5,274 bases of DNA from Treponema sp. Its GTDB lineage: Bacteria; Spirochaetota; Spirochaetia; Treponematales; Breznakiellaceae. This document shows positions 1 through 5,138 of the stretch, piece by piece. Made by a program: the position numbers and the translations under genes. How positions within the stretch are numbered: the first letter of the stretch is position 1; each line of letters opens with the position of its first letter. The notes below the pieces were generated by a model, which saw only the letters and a program-made list of their open reading frames with translations, had not been told where the DNA came from and did no database searches. The DNA lies in the NCBI GenBank assembly GCA_031257715.1, contig JAIROE010000142.1, positions 1-5,274 on the forward strand. Reading direction: 5' to 3'.

Positions 1-907
1 CATGGCCCGTCAGAACGCACAGGAAGACATACGCAGGCGGCAGCGGGAGCGCGGGGCGGGGCCGGCACTGGATGAACTGCAGGAGGCGCTTGGTCTCAAA
101 AGCCGGCCGGAACGCATCGAAGGCTTCGACATCGCCCAGCTTGACGGTAAACATCCCGTGGCTTCCCTCATCTCGTTCAGGGACGGCGTCCCCGACCGGA
201 AAAACTACCGTTACTTCAAGCTCCGCAGCGTAGTGGGCATAGTGGACGACTTTGCTGCAATGCGCGAGGCGGTACACCGCCGCTATTCGCGTCTTATCCG
301 CGAAGGAAAGGAACTCCCCGATCTTGTGCTCATAGACGGCGGTATAGGCCAGGTAAATGCGGCAAAGGGCGTCATGGACGAGATGGGAATGGACAGCGAT
401 GTCGTGGGCCTCGCCAAACGTGAAGAAGAGCTCTGGCTGCCCCACGCGGGAAAACCCGTGATCCTCTCCCGCCGCTCGGAAGCCCTGAGGGTTCTCCAGC
501 ATGTACGGGATGAAACCCACCGGTTCGCCACGTCTTTTAACCAGCGGCTCAGATCGGGGGATCTGTTCTTCCCCGTTCTCCAGTCTGTAGACGGCATAGG
601 CCCCAAGCGGGCGGCGGCGATCATGCGGGCCTACGGCAGCGTCGAAAAGATAGCCGCCGCCGACGTGCGGGAACTTGCGGAACGCTGCAAGACAGGCGGG
701 GAAGCCGCCCTCAGGGTACGGGCGGCGGCGCGCCTGGCCCTGGAAAATCAGGATGCCGCGAAACGGCGTCTTGCGGAACAGCCCGCCGCGGGCCGCTGGA
801 GCACGGCAAAACGCGGTGCGGTGCGCGGAAACACCGCGGCGGAACTTGCGGCGGAAGCGGCGGAAGATTATCTTGCGGACGGCTCTCCGTCAAGAGACAG
901 GGATTAA
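1..907 (+). CDS. uvrC: UvrABC excinuclease subunit C, C-terminal half (5' end outside window)
   Basis: UvrC makes the 3' and 5' incisions around bulky DNA lesions after UvrA/UvrB damage recognition, in the cytoplasm. The 301 visible residues (numbered from the codon at base 2) cover the RNase H-like 5'-nuclease domain and the HhH region. By alignment from memory with E. coli UvrC, the catalytic residues are all present: D43 in EGFDIAQ (E. coli D399), D83 in VDDFAAM (D438), D112 in LIDGGIGQ (D466) and H173 in RDETHRFA (H538). A helix-hairpin-helix reads VDGIGPKRAAAIMRAYGS (196-213); the second HhH (about 221-245) is degenerate. The family is about 600 residues long, so some 350 N-terminal residues (GIY-YIG nuclease and UvrB-binding parts) lie upstream. 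After the HhH there is an Ala/Arg-rich tail of about 50 residues that E. coli lacks. The TAA stop (905-907) overlaps the next ATG by one base, suggesting a shared transcript. The identification is secure. Confidence 0.96.
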   Translation, partial: MARQNAQEDIRRRQRERGAGPALDELQEALGLKSRPERIEGFDIAQLDGKHPVASLISFRDGVPDRKNYRYFKLRSVVGIVDDFAAMREAVHRRYSRLIREGKELPDLVLIDGGIGQVNAAKGVMDEMGMDSDVVGLAKREEELWLPHAGKPVILSRRSEALRVLQHVRDETHRFATSFNQRLRSGDLFFPVLQSVDGIGPKRAAAIMRAYGSVEKIAAADVRELAERCKTGGEAALRVRAAARLALENQDAAKRRLAEQPAAGRWSTAKRGAVRGNTAAELAAEAAEDYLADGSPSRDRD

Positions 908-1761
908 TGACGGACAACGATCCCCTTGTCAAACCGTACCTGAAATGGGCGGGGGGCAAGCGGCAGTTATTATCCGAAATAAAAAAACACATCCCCCCGG
1001 ATATTGGCCGTTATACCTATTACGAGCCTTTCCTCGGAGGGGGGGCGGTATTTTTCGCACTCCAGCCCAAACGGGCGGTGATCAACGACCGCAACGCCCA
1101 GCTGATGCTGACTTACGCTGCCATAAAGGAACATGCCGAAGAAGTCATTGCACTGTTGAAGGTTCACCAAAACAAAAACAGCAGGGCATATTATTACGAA
1201 ACGAGAAATCTGGACAGAGACCCGGAACGATTTAACGTTCTTGACAATATTGAAAAGGCGGCGCGCCTCATCTTTCTTAACAAGACCTGCTATAACGGCC
1301 TGTACCGCGTCAATTCCCGGGGCATTTTCAACGTTCCGTACGGGACATACAAAAACCCCGCCGTCTGCGATGAAACGGCGCTGCGGCGGATCAGCGGCTA
1401 TCTTAATGCCAACAGCATCAGCATCCTGAACACGGATTTTGAGGAGGCTGTCGGGAACGCGGGCGCCGGCTCCTTTATATATTTTGACCCGCCCTATCAC
1501 AGCCCCGGCAGGGTCAATTTTACCTCGTATCAGGCGGACGGATTTGGAGAAGAAGAACAGGAACGCCTGAGGGATCTTATGATAACCATGACGGAGCGCG
1601 GGGCAAAATGCCTTCAGAGCAACGCGGACACGAAGTTTATCCGCGGGTTATACACGGCGGATCTTTTCGACATCGTTTCCGTGGGCGCAAAACGGACCAT
1701 CAACTCCGATTCGTCAGGCAGGGGCGCCGTCAGGGAAGTATTGATAAAGAACCGGAACTGA
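907..1761 (+). CDS. dam: D12-class DNA adenine N6-methyltransferase (Dam/DpnM-like)
   Basis: Transfers a methyl group from S-adenosylmethionine to N6 of adenine in duplex DNA; in this family the target is usually GATC. The 284 residues are full family length. Visible motifs in order: motif X LKWAGGKRQL (12-21), SAM-binding motif I YEPFLGGGAVFF (39-50), acidic IND (59-61), the family signature FLNKTCYNGLYRVN (123-136), catalytic DPPY (194-197), SNAD (238-241) and a C-terminal KRTINSDSS...VREVLIKN block (262-282) like that of M.DpnIIA. This motif order is the alpha group. The ATG shares its A with the uvrC TAA stop; only a weak AGGG lies 4 nt upstream, so translational coupling is likely. No restriction endonuclease gene is visible, so it may be an orphan methylase in repair, replication or gene control, or half of a restriction system lying elsewhere. 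Its middle part is more AT-rich than uvrC, weakly hinting at different ancestry. GATC specificity is inferred, not shown. Confidence 0.93.
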   Translation: MTDNDPLVKPYLKWAGGKRQLLSEIKKHIPPDIGRYTYYEPFLGGGAVFFALQPKRAVINDRNAQLMLTYAAIKEHAEEVIALLKVHQNKNSRAYYYETRNLDRDPERFNVLDNIEKAARLIFLNKTCYNGLYRVNSRGIFNVPYGTYKNPAVCDETALRRISGYLNANSISILNTDFEEAVGNAGAGSFIYFDPPYHSPGRVNFTSYQADGFGEEEQERLRDLMITMTERGAKCLQSNADTKFIRGLYTADLFDIVSVGAKRTINSDSSGRGAVREVLIKNRN

Positions 1762-1786
1762 ATGGCGGGACATGATTCCCGCCGTT
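1761..1786. terminator. Hairpin between convergent dam and hpf, possible bidirectional terminator
   Basis: GGCGGGA (1764-1770) pairs with TCCCGCC (1777-1783) around the 6-nt loop CATGAT. The stem extends outward through a T-G wobble and two A-T pairs to 10 bp (1761-1786). It starts in the last base of the dam stop codon and fills most of the 40-bp gap between two convergent genes, where a shared terminator is expected. No long T-tract follows on either strand, so intrinsic termination would be weak or helped by a factor. Confidence 0.45.
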
Positions 1787-1801
1787 CGGATCAGCCTGCC
1801 G

Positions 1802-2092
1802 TTACCGCTTTTCCTTGACCTTCTCTTTTTCCCTGGTTATGCGCGTTTCAAGCACGTCCATGAGCCTGTCAATGGCGGGGTCCAGTTCAAAATCATGTTC
1901 CTTGACATGGATGGAATGACCCCACCGGAAATTAACCGTCGCTTCGGCGGAAAAGTCCTTTTCTTTGGTAAGCTTTATCAGAAGATCGACGATCATGTTT
2001 TCGGCATTGTGAATGCGGGCGATCTTCCGGTTAATATATTCCCGGGTATCATCCTTCATGGTAAAATGGACAGCTTTCACTTCGATATTCAT
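1802..2092 (-). CDS. hpf: Short-form ribosome hibernation promoting factor (HPF/YfiA family)
   Basis: Binds the 30S decoding centre in starved or stationary cells, blocks the mRNA/tRNA channel and protects or dimerises ribosomes. The 96 residues match the short HPF form (about 95 residues in E. coli), without the C-terminal dimerisation domain of long HPFs. The order fits beta-alpha-beta-beta-beta-alpha: MNIEVKAVHF strand (1-10), helix DDTREYINRKIARIHN (14-29), strands MIVDLLIKL, SAEATVNFRW and SIHVKEHDFE, then helix DPAIDRLMDVLETRITREKE (71-90) and a Lys/Glu/Arg-rich end. The alanine-bearing AEATVNF strand followed by a 'DPAIDRLMDVLE' helix is the usual family pattern. AAGGAG at 2104-2099 lies 6 nt before the ATG, a strong start. 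It is the second gene after rpoN, 74 bp downstream, the arrangement that gave the family its old name 'sigma-54 modulation protein'. A direct effect on sigma-54 is not implied. Confidence 0.93.
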   Translation of the reverse strand: MNIEVKAVHFTMKDDTREYINRKIARIHNAENMIVDLLIKLTKEKDFSAEATVNFRWGHSIHVKEHDFELDPAIDRLMDVLETRITREKEKVKEKR

Positions 2093-2098
2093 GACAGT

Positions 2099-2104
2099 CT
2101 CCTT
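2099..2104 (-). promoter_or_regulatory. Shine-Dalgarno site of hpf
   Basis: On the minus strand AAGGAG lies 6 nt upstream of the hpf ATG (2092-2090). It is a near-consensus ribosome binding site and fixes the start. The small hairpin at 2107-2125 ends two bases before it. Confidence 0.8.
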
Positions 2105-2106
2105 AT

Positions 2107-2125
2107 GCGGTTTTTGAGGAACCGC
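2107..2125 (-). repeat. Small hairpin immediately upstream of the hpf ribosome binding site
   Basis: Read on the minus strand, GCGGTT (2125-2120) can pair with AACCGC (2112-2107), giving a 6-bp stem with a 7-nt loop CCTCAAA. The stem ends two bases before the AAGGAG of hpf. It could tune access to the ribosome binding site or stabilise a processed hpf mRNA. The pairing is seen directly; the role is conjecture. Confidence 0.4.
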
Positions 2126-2138
2126 CGCCGCGGCCCCC

Positions 2139-2167
2139 GGATTTTCAATTCACCGAATTGAAAATCC
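2139..2167. repeat. Perfect 13-bp inverted repeat at the rpoN stop codon (rpoN-hpf junction hairpin)
   Basis: GGATTTTCAATTC (2139-2151) and GAATTGAAAATCC (2155-2167) are exact reverse complements separated by three bases (ACC on the plus strand). Read in the direction of transcription, the stem begins with the last base of the rpoN TAG stop (2169-2167). Neither side carries a T-tract, so it is not a classical intrinsic terminator. A role in protecting the rpoN mRNA 3' end, partial attenuation or processing between rpoN and hpf is plausible. The stem is AT-rich in an otherwise GC-rich surrounding, so it is unlikely to be a chance product of base composition. Confidence 0.6.
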
Positions 2168-3561
2168 TATCTGGTATATGATGAACCCAAATCAAGCTCG
2201 TTACGGTATTTTGCGACGGTACGCCGCGCCAGGGGAATGCCCCGCTGGGCAAGCTGAAAGGCTATTTCCTTGTCAGAAAAACACCGGTCTTCGGCGGTTA
2301 TCATTTCCTTTATTATCTCTTTCACCCCCTCTTTGGAATACCGGGATCCTCCCGATCCGGCTCCGCTTATTGAATTGGAAAAGAAATGGCGGAGTTCAAA
2401 GATCCCCCATTCGGTCTGCATGTATTTGCCGTTGGCGGTGCGGGACACCGTTGTTTCGTGAATTCCCAATTCCCTTGCTATGTCCCCCAAAGTAAGGGGG
2501 GCGAGGTATTTCGGGCCGTTGACAAAAAAAGGACGCTGAAATTCGACAATTGCCCGCGACACCCGCAGCAGTGTGTGGTTCCTCTGGTTGATGGCCTGTA
2601 TGAACCAGCGGGCCTCCTTGATGTTTTCCCTGACAAAATCACGGGCCAGCCTGCCGCCCCGGTCCTCCGTCCCCGGAACGCCCGCGTCACCTGCCCCATC
2701 CGGGCCGTTGCCATCCGGGCCGCCGGAATTTCCCGCCAGCTTCATGAAAAAGGGATTGATTCCCAGTATGGGAATTGTTTCTTCATTGAGAATAATGACA
2801 AATTCCCCCTCTTTCTTCATCACCTGAATATCGGGTACCACGAAACGCACACCGTCGGAAGCGGAGGCAAAGCGTCTGCCGGGAAAGGGCGAAAGTTCCT
2901 TTATCCACTCGTAAAAATCCCGGACTTCCTCTTCGCCGCGGTTCATCTTCTTTGCCGCGGAGGCGAATTTTTCACGCTCCAGAAGTTCCAGGTGATCAAG
3001 GGCCTCCTCAAGTCCATCGGGCGCATCGGGAAGCAGGGCGGCCTGCACCCGCAGCGATTCGGCGTAATCCCGGGTGCAGCAGCCGGGGGGGTCGAGGGAA
3101 CGGACAAGTTCCATGGCCTCTTCCAGGCACGGGGGAGGAAGCCCCGCGTATCCGGGATCTTCCCTGAAAAGGGCATCCACAGGCTCCTTGTGAAAACCGT
3201 CCTCGTCAAGGTTCTGAATCAGGATTTCGCATATCGCGCGGAGTTCGTCATCAACAGGTTCAAGCCGGATCTGCCTCAGCAGGTGTTCCTGAAGGGTCTC
3301 CGGGCGGGAAAGCATTCCCTCGATAAAACGGCGCTTCTTATCGGACATTTCTTTGCCGCTCCGCCTGAAAAAACCCGAATCGGAAAGGGAAACGGCGGCA
3401 GGATTTTCAAGCACGTCAAGCGCGGGATTCCGCTCAATTTCTTCGCTTATCTTTTCCCGCAGTTCAACAATGGGAAGCTCCATCAGTTTGATAGACTGAT
3501 AAAGCTGGGGATTCATTCTGAGCCGCTGCTCCTGGATAAAAGAAGGACGCTGTACCTGCAA
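2167..3561 (-). CDS. rpoN: RNA polymerase sigma-54 factor RpoN
   Basis: Alternative sigma factor that directs core RNA polymerase to -24/-12 promoters and needs an AAA+ enhancer-binding activator for melting. Residues below are numbered from the TTG at 3561 (464 aa, normal length). Region I carries the expected Gln/Leu-rich activator-interaction segment, RMNPQLYQSIKLMELP (15-30), ending ERNPALDVLE. Core-binding follows (LDPPGCCTRDYAESL, about 156-170). Near 357-380 a helix-turn-helix reads LGDIARELGIHETTVSRTANG. At 445-454 ARRTVAKYRN is the RpoN box, whose consensus ends in E where this has N. A Gly/Asp/Pro-rich insert (about 277-304) interrupts the linker after INPFFMKL. Start: the upstream in-frame TTG at 3567 abuts GAGGAG with no spacing, while TTG 3561 has a normal 6-nt spacing, so I prefer 3561. 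It is followed by hpf on the same strand, with a candidate promoter at 3618-3646. The identification is secure; only the start is debatable. Confidence 0.96.
   Translation of the reverse strand: MQVQRPSFIQEQRLRMNPQLYQSIKLMELPIVELREKISEEIERNPALDVLENPAAVSLSDSGFFRRSGKEMSDKKRRFIEGMLSRPETLQEHLLRQIRLEPVDDELRAICEILIQNLDEDGFHKEPVDALFREDPGYAGLPPPCLEEAMELVRSLDPPGCCTRDYAESLRVQAALLPDAPDGLEEALDHLELLEREKFASAAKKMNRGEEEVRDFYEWIKELSPFPGRRFASASDGVRFVVPDIQVMKKEGEFVIILNEETIPILGINPFFMKLAGNSGGPDGNGPDGAGDAGVPGTEDRGGRLARDFVRENIKEARWFIQAINQRNHTLLRVSRAIVEFQRPFFVNGPKYLAPLTLGDIARELGIHETTVSRTANGKYMQTEWGIFELRHFFSNSISGAGSGGSRYSKEGVKEIIKEMITAEDRCFSDKEIAFQLAQRGIPLARRTVAKYRNELDLGSSYTR
2696..2725 (-). repeat. 15-bp tandem duplication inside rpoN
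   Basis: The plus-strand 12-mer CCATCCGGGCCG occurs at 2696-2707 and again at 2711-2722, a 15-bp period of two copies. On the coding strand the units give Gly-Pro-Asp-Gly-Asn and Gly-Pro-Asp-Gly-Ala, so the duplication keeps frame and lies in the Gly/Asp/Pro-rich insert of RpoN. It looks like a small replication-slippage event in a flexible linker. Confidence 0.7.
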
Positions 3562-3567
3562 AGACAA

Positions 3568-3573
3568 CTCCTC
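3568..3573 (-). promoter_or_regulatory. Shine-Dalgarno site that decides the rpoN start
   Basis: GAGGAG on the minus strand directly touches the TTG codon at 3567-3565 but sits 6 nt before a second in-frame TTG at 3561-3559. Normal spacing of about 5-9 nt favours the second TTG, making the protein two residues shorter. No ATG is available before the conserved region I. Confidence 0.65.
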
Positions 3574-3617
3574 ACGGCTTCCGTCAGTATTGGATTGGGA
3601 AAAGTATTCTCCTTAAA

Positions 3618-3646
3618 ACTATTATTCTCCCGCCGCCCTTTGTCAA
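3618..3646 (-). promoter_or_regulatory. Candidate sigma-70-type promoter of rpoN-hpf
   Basis: On the minus strand a perfect -35 hexamer TTGACA (3646-3641) is followed after 17 bp by AATAGT (3623-3618), matching the -10 consensus at 4 of 6 positions. Transcription would start near 3611, leaving a leader of about 50 nt before the rpoN TTG. It is the best promoter-like pair in the intergenic region, in the expected position. Confidence 0.6.
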
Positions 3647-3669
3647 GAACGGCCCAATCGTGTTACAGT
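3640..3669 (+). promoter_or_regulatory. Candidate promoter of the DUF1015 gene, giving a leaderless mRNA
   Basis: TTGTCA (3640-3645, 5 of 6 to the -35 consensus) is followed after 18 bp by TACAGT (3664-3669, 4 of 6, fits TANNNT), preceded by TG in the extended -10 position (3661-3662). Six bases then separate the -10 from the ATG at 3676, so the transcript would begin at or next to the start codon. No Shine-Dalgarno sequence precedes this ATG, which agrees with a leaderless message. The -35 core is shared with the divergent rpoN promoter. Confidence 0.45.
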
Positions 3670-3675
3670 ACGGTC

Positions 3676-5028
3676 ATGGAATCACAGCTTGCACAACTGG
3701 GGCTTGCCGTTCCCGGCGTACTCCTTCCCCGGTCCGGCATCGATCTGGCAAAATGGGCCGTCATCGCCTGCGATCAGTACACCCAGGACCCTTCGTACTG
3801 GGAAAGGGCGGCTGAAGCCAGAAGCGGCGCCCCGTCGGCGCTGGATCTCATTCTGCCCGAAATTTTCCTTGAAGATCACCGTTCAGACAGAATCAGGGCG
3901 ATACACGACAGTATGAAAAAATACCTTGCCGAAGGGATCTTCGCCCCGCCCCGGCATGGCTGCGTCTATCTGGAGCGGAACACCCCCTGCAGCAAAAAAA
4001 GGAGAGGCGTCCTTGCCGCCTTGGATCTTGAACGGTACGATTTCAGGCCGGAAACCCGCCCCCTGATTCGCTCCACCGAGGGAACCGTGCCCGAAAGGCT
4101 CCCCGTCCGCATGGAAATACGGCGCGGCGCGCCCCTTGAAATTCCCCATGTTCTCCTCCTTATTGATGATGAAGAAGACCGCATTCTCCCCGGCCTCGGC
4201 GAGCGCGCCAAGCGGTCCTTCCCCGCCTATGAAACATCCCTCATGCTTGGCGGCGGCGAAATTGCCGGCTGGTTTCTTGACGGGGAAGCCGATCTTGCCT
4301 TCCTTGCCCGTTCCCTTGCGGATCTGGCGGGGCGCAGCCTGACCCGTTATGACGCCGGCGGGACGCCTTTTCTCTATGCGGCCGGGGACGGGAATCATTC
4401 CCTTGCCGCGGCAAAGGAAATTTGGGAAGAATACAAAAAGGCCTCCGGCAAAACGGGCGGAGATTCCCTTCAGGACCATCCCGCGCGCTGGGCCCTTGTG
4501 GAGATAGAAAATCTTTACGATCCGGCGGTGCATTTTGAGCCTATACACCGGATCATCTTCAACGCCGGCATTGACGAACTTTTGACGCTGCTTTCGGAAC
4601 TGCCCGGCTTTTCCCGCCGGGAACTTGCCGGAGCGGAGGAACTTTCCGGCCTTACAGGCGATCCCGGTTTTTGCGGAAACAGGCTGGGTCTTGCAGGCGG
4701 CGGCCGTTTCGTCCTTGTCGAGAGCGCGGCGCCGGGTCTCATTACGGTGAGCCTGGAGCCGCTGCTTGACCGTTTTGTGAAGGAAAGATCGAACCGTGGC
4801 GATCCGCCTTCAATTGATTACATACACGGCGAAGAAGAGCTGTTCCGTTTGACGGTTTCCGGGGATCGCGGGGCGGCTTCCGCGGCAGGCATACTCCTTC
4901 CTCCGGTAAAGAAGCGCGGTTTCTTTGAAACTGTGGCCCGTACCGGCCCTCTGCCCCGCAAAAGTTTTTCCATGGGGGAAAGCCGCGAGAAGCGCTACTA
5001 CATGGAATGCCGGAAGCTGTTTGCATGA
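3676..5028 (+). CDS. DUF1015 (COG4198) family protein, function unknown
   Basis: A complete 450-residue member of the DUF1015 family, with no signal peptide or membrane segment visible, so presumably cytoplasmic. Family hallmarks in order: an N-terminal block LAVPGVLLPRSGIDLAKW (10-27) then ACDQYTQDPSYW (31-42), IRSTEGTVPERLPVR (131-145), the charged GDGNHSLAAAK segment (237-247), HFEPIHRII (286-294), SIDYIHGEEELF (379-390) and the closing FSMGESREKRYYMECRK (431-447). The biochemical role is not established here; from memory, relatives sit beside serine-biosynthesis genes (serA, serC) in some Clostridia, but none is visible in this window. The ATG at 3676 is chosen because conserved sequence starts within ten residues of it; the same frame stays open for 430 codons upstream, antisense to rpoN, so a longer call would be wrong. 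No ribosome binding site precedes it. Its TGA stop (5026-5028) overlaps an ATG at 5025. Confidence 0.9.
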   Translation: MESQLAQLGLAVPGVLLPRSGIDLAKWAVIACDQYTQDPSYWERAAEARSGAPSALDLILPEIFLEDHRSDRIRAIHDSMKKYLAEGIFAPPRHGCVYLERNTPCSKKRRGVLAALDLERYDFRPETRPLIRSTEGTVPERLPVRMEIRRGAPLEIPHVLLLIDDEEDRILPGLGERAKRSFPAYETSLMLGGGEIAGWFLDGEADLAFLARSLADLAGRSLTRYDAGGTPFLYAAGDGNHSLAAAKEIWEEYKKASGKTGGDSLQDHPARWALVEIENLYDPAVHFEPIHRIIFNAGIDELLTLLSELPGFSRRELAGAEELSGLTGDPGFCGNRLGLAGGGRFVLVESAAPGLITVSLEPLLDRFVKERSNRGDPPSIDYIHGEEELFRLTVSGDRGAASAAGILLPPVKKRGFFETVARTGPLPRKSFSMGESREKRYYMECRKLFA

Positions 5029-5033
5029 CACCG

Positions 5034-5090
5034 GACTTGTTCGATAACCTGTTTACTGAACCCTGTCGGGTTCGGGTTGTCGAACAACTC
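5034..5090. repeat. Nested palindromic element between the DUF1015 and flavoprotein genes
   Basis: Outer arms TTGTTCGATAACC (5037-5049) and GGTTGTCGAACAA (5075-5087) pair over 13 bp with a single T-G wobble. A T5050-G5074 wobble extends the inner end, and A-T and G-C pairs continue outward to 5034-5090 after one C-C mismatch. Inside, GAACCC (5058-5063) and GGGTTC (5068-5073) form a perfect 6-bp stem around TGTC. Only about seven bases (5051-5057) on one side stay unpaired. No T-tract follows, so it is not a simple terminator. It resembles a dispersed palindromic element in design, but copy number cannot be judged from this window. Confidence 0.7.
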
Positions 5091-5102
5091 TACCGTCCTG
5101 GC

Positions 5103-5131
5103 TGGACACTTTTCCCCCGTGCTGTCACACT
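5103..5131 (+). promoter_or_regulatory. Weak candidate promoter before the PNPOx-fold flavoprotein gene
   Basis: TGGACA (5103-5108, 5 of 6 to the -35 consensus) is followed after 17 bp by CACACT (5126-5131, only 3 of 6), with TG in the extended -10 position (5123-5124). The segment TGTCACACT resembles TGTTACAGT before the DUF1015 start at 7 of 9 bases and lies at nearly the same distance from an ATG (7 versus 6 nt). The evidence is suggestive only. Confidence 0.25.
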
Positions 5132-5138
5132 TGTTCTG

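Noticed and set aside
675..1235. A plus-strand open frame spanning the uvrC-dam junction in a third frame.
   Set aside because: It overlaps two well-identified genes in another frame; its Arg/Pro-rich translation is typical of off-frame GC-rich DNA.
1772..2161. A plus-strand open frame of 129 codons across the hpf region.
   Set aside because: It runs antisense to hpf, which has a good ribosome binding site and a clear family match. The plus-strand product resembles nothing I know.
3602..3615. AAGGAG on the minus strand in the rpoN leader, as a ribosome binding site for a leader peptide.
   Set aside because: No ATG, GTG or TTG lies at a suitable distance downstream, so there is no reading frame to support it.
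2386..3675. A plus-strand open frame of 430 codons, in frame with the DUF1015 gene, suggesting an 880-residue fusion protein.
   Set aside because: It is exactly antisense to rpoN, whose protein is unmistakable. The upstream translation has no recognisable domain, and DUF1015 homology begins at ATG 3676. The open frame is a by-product of GC-biased codon use.
3562..3675. A sigma-54 (-24/-12) promoter for autoregulation of rpoN.
   Set aside because: A partial TTGGGCCG is present on the minus strand, but no GC follows at the required 10-bp spacing. I found no other candidate on either strand of this gap.
3883..4548. A minus-strand open frame of 221 codons inside the DUF1015 gene.
   Set aside because: It is a shadow of the conserved plus-strand protein, with no recognisable motif and no independent start signal.
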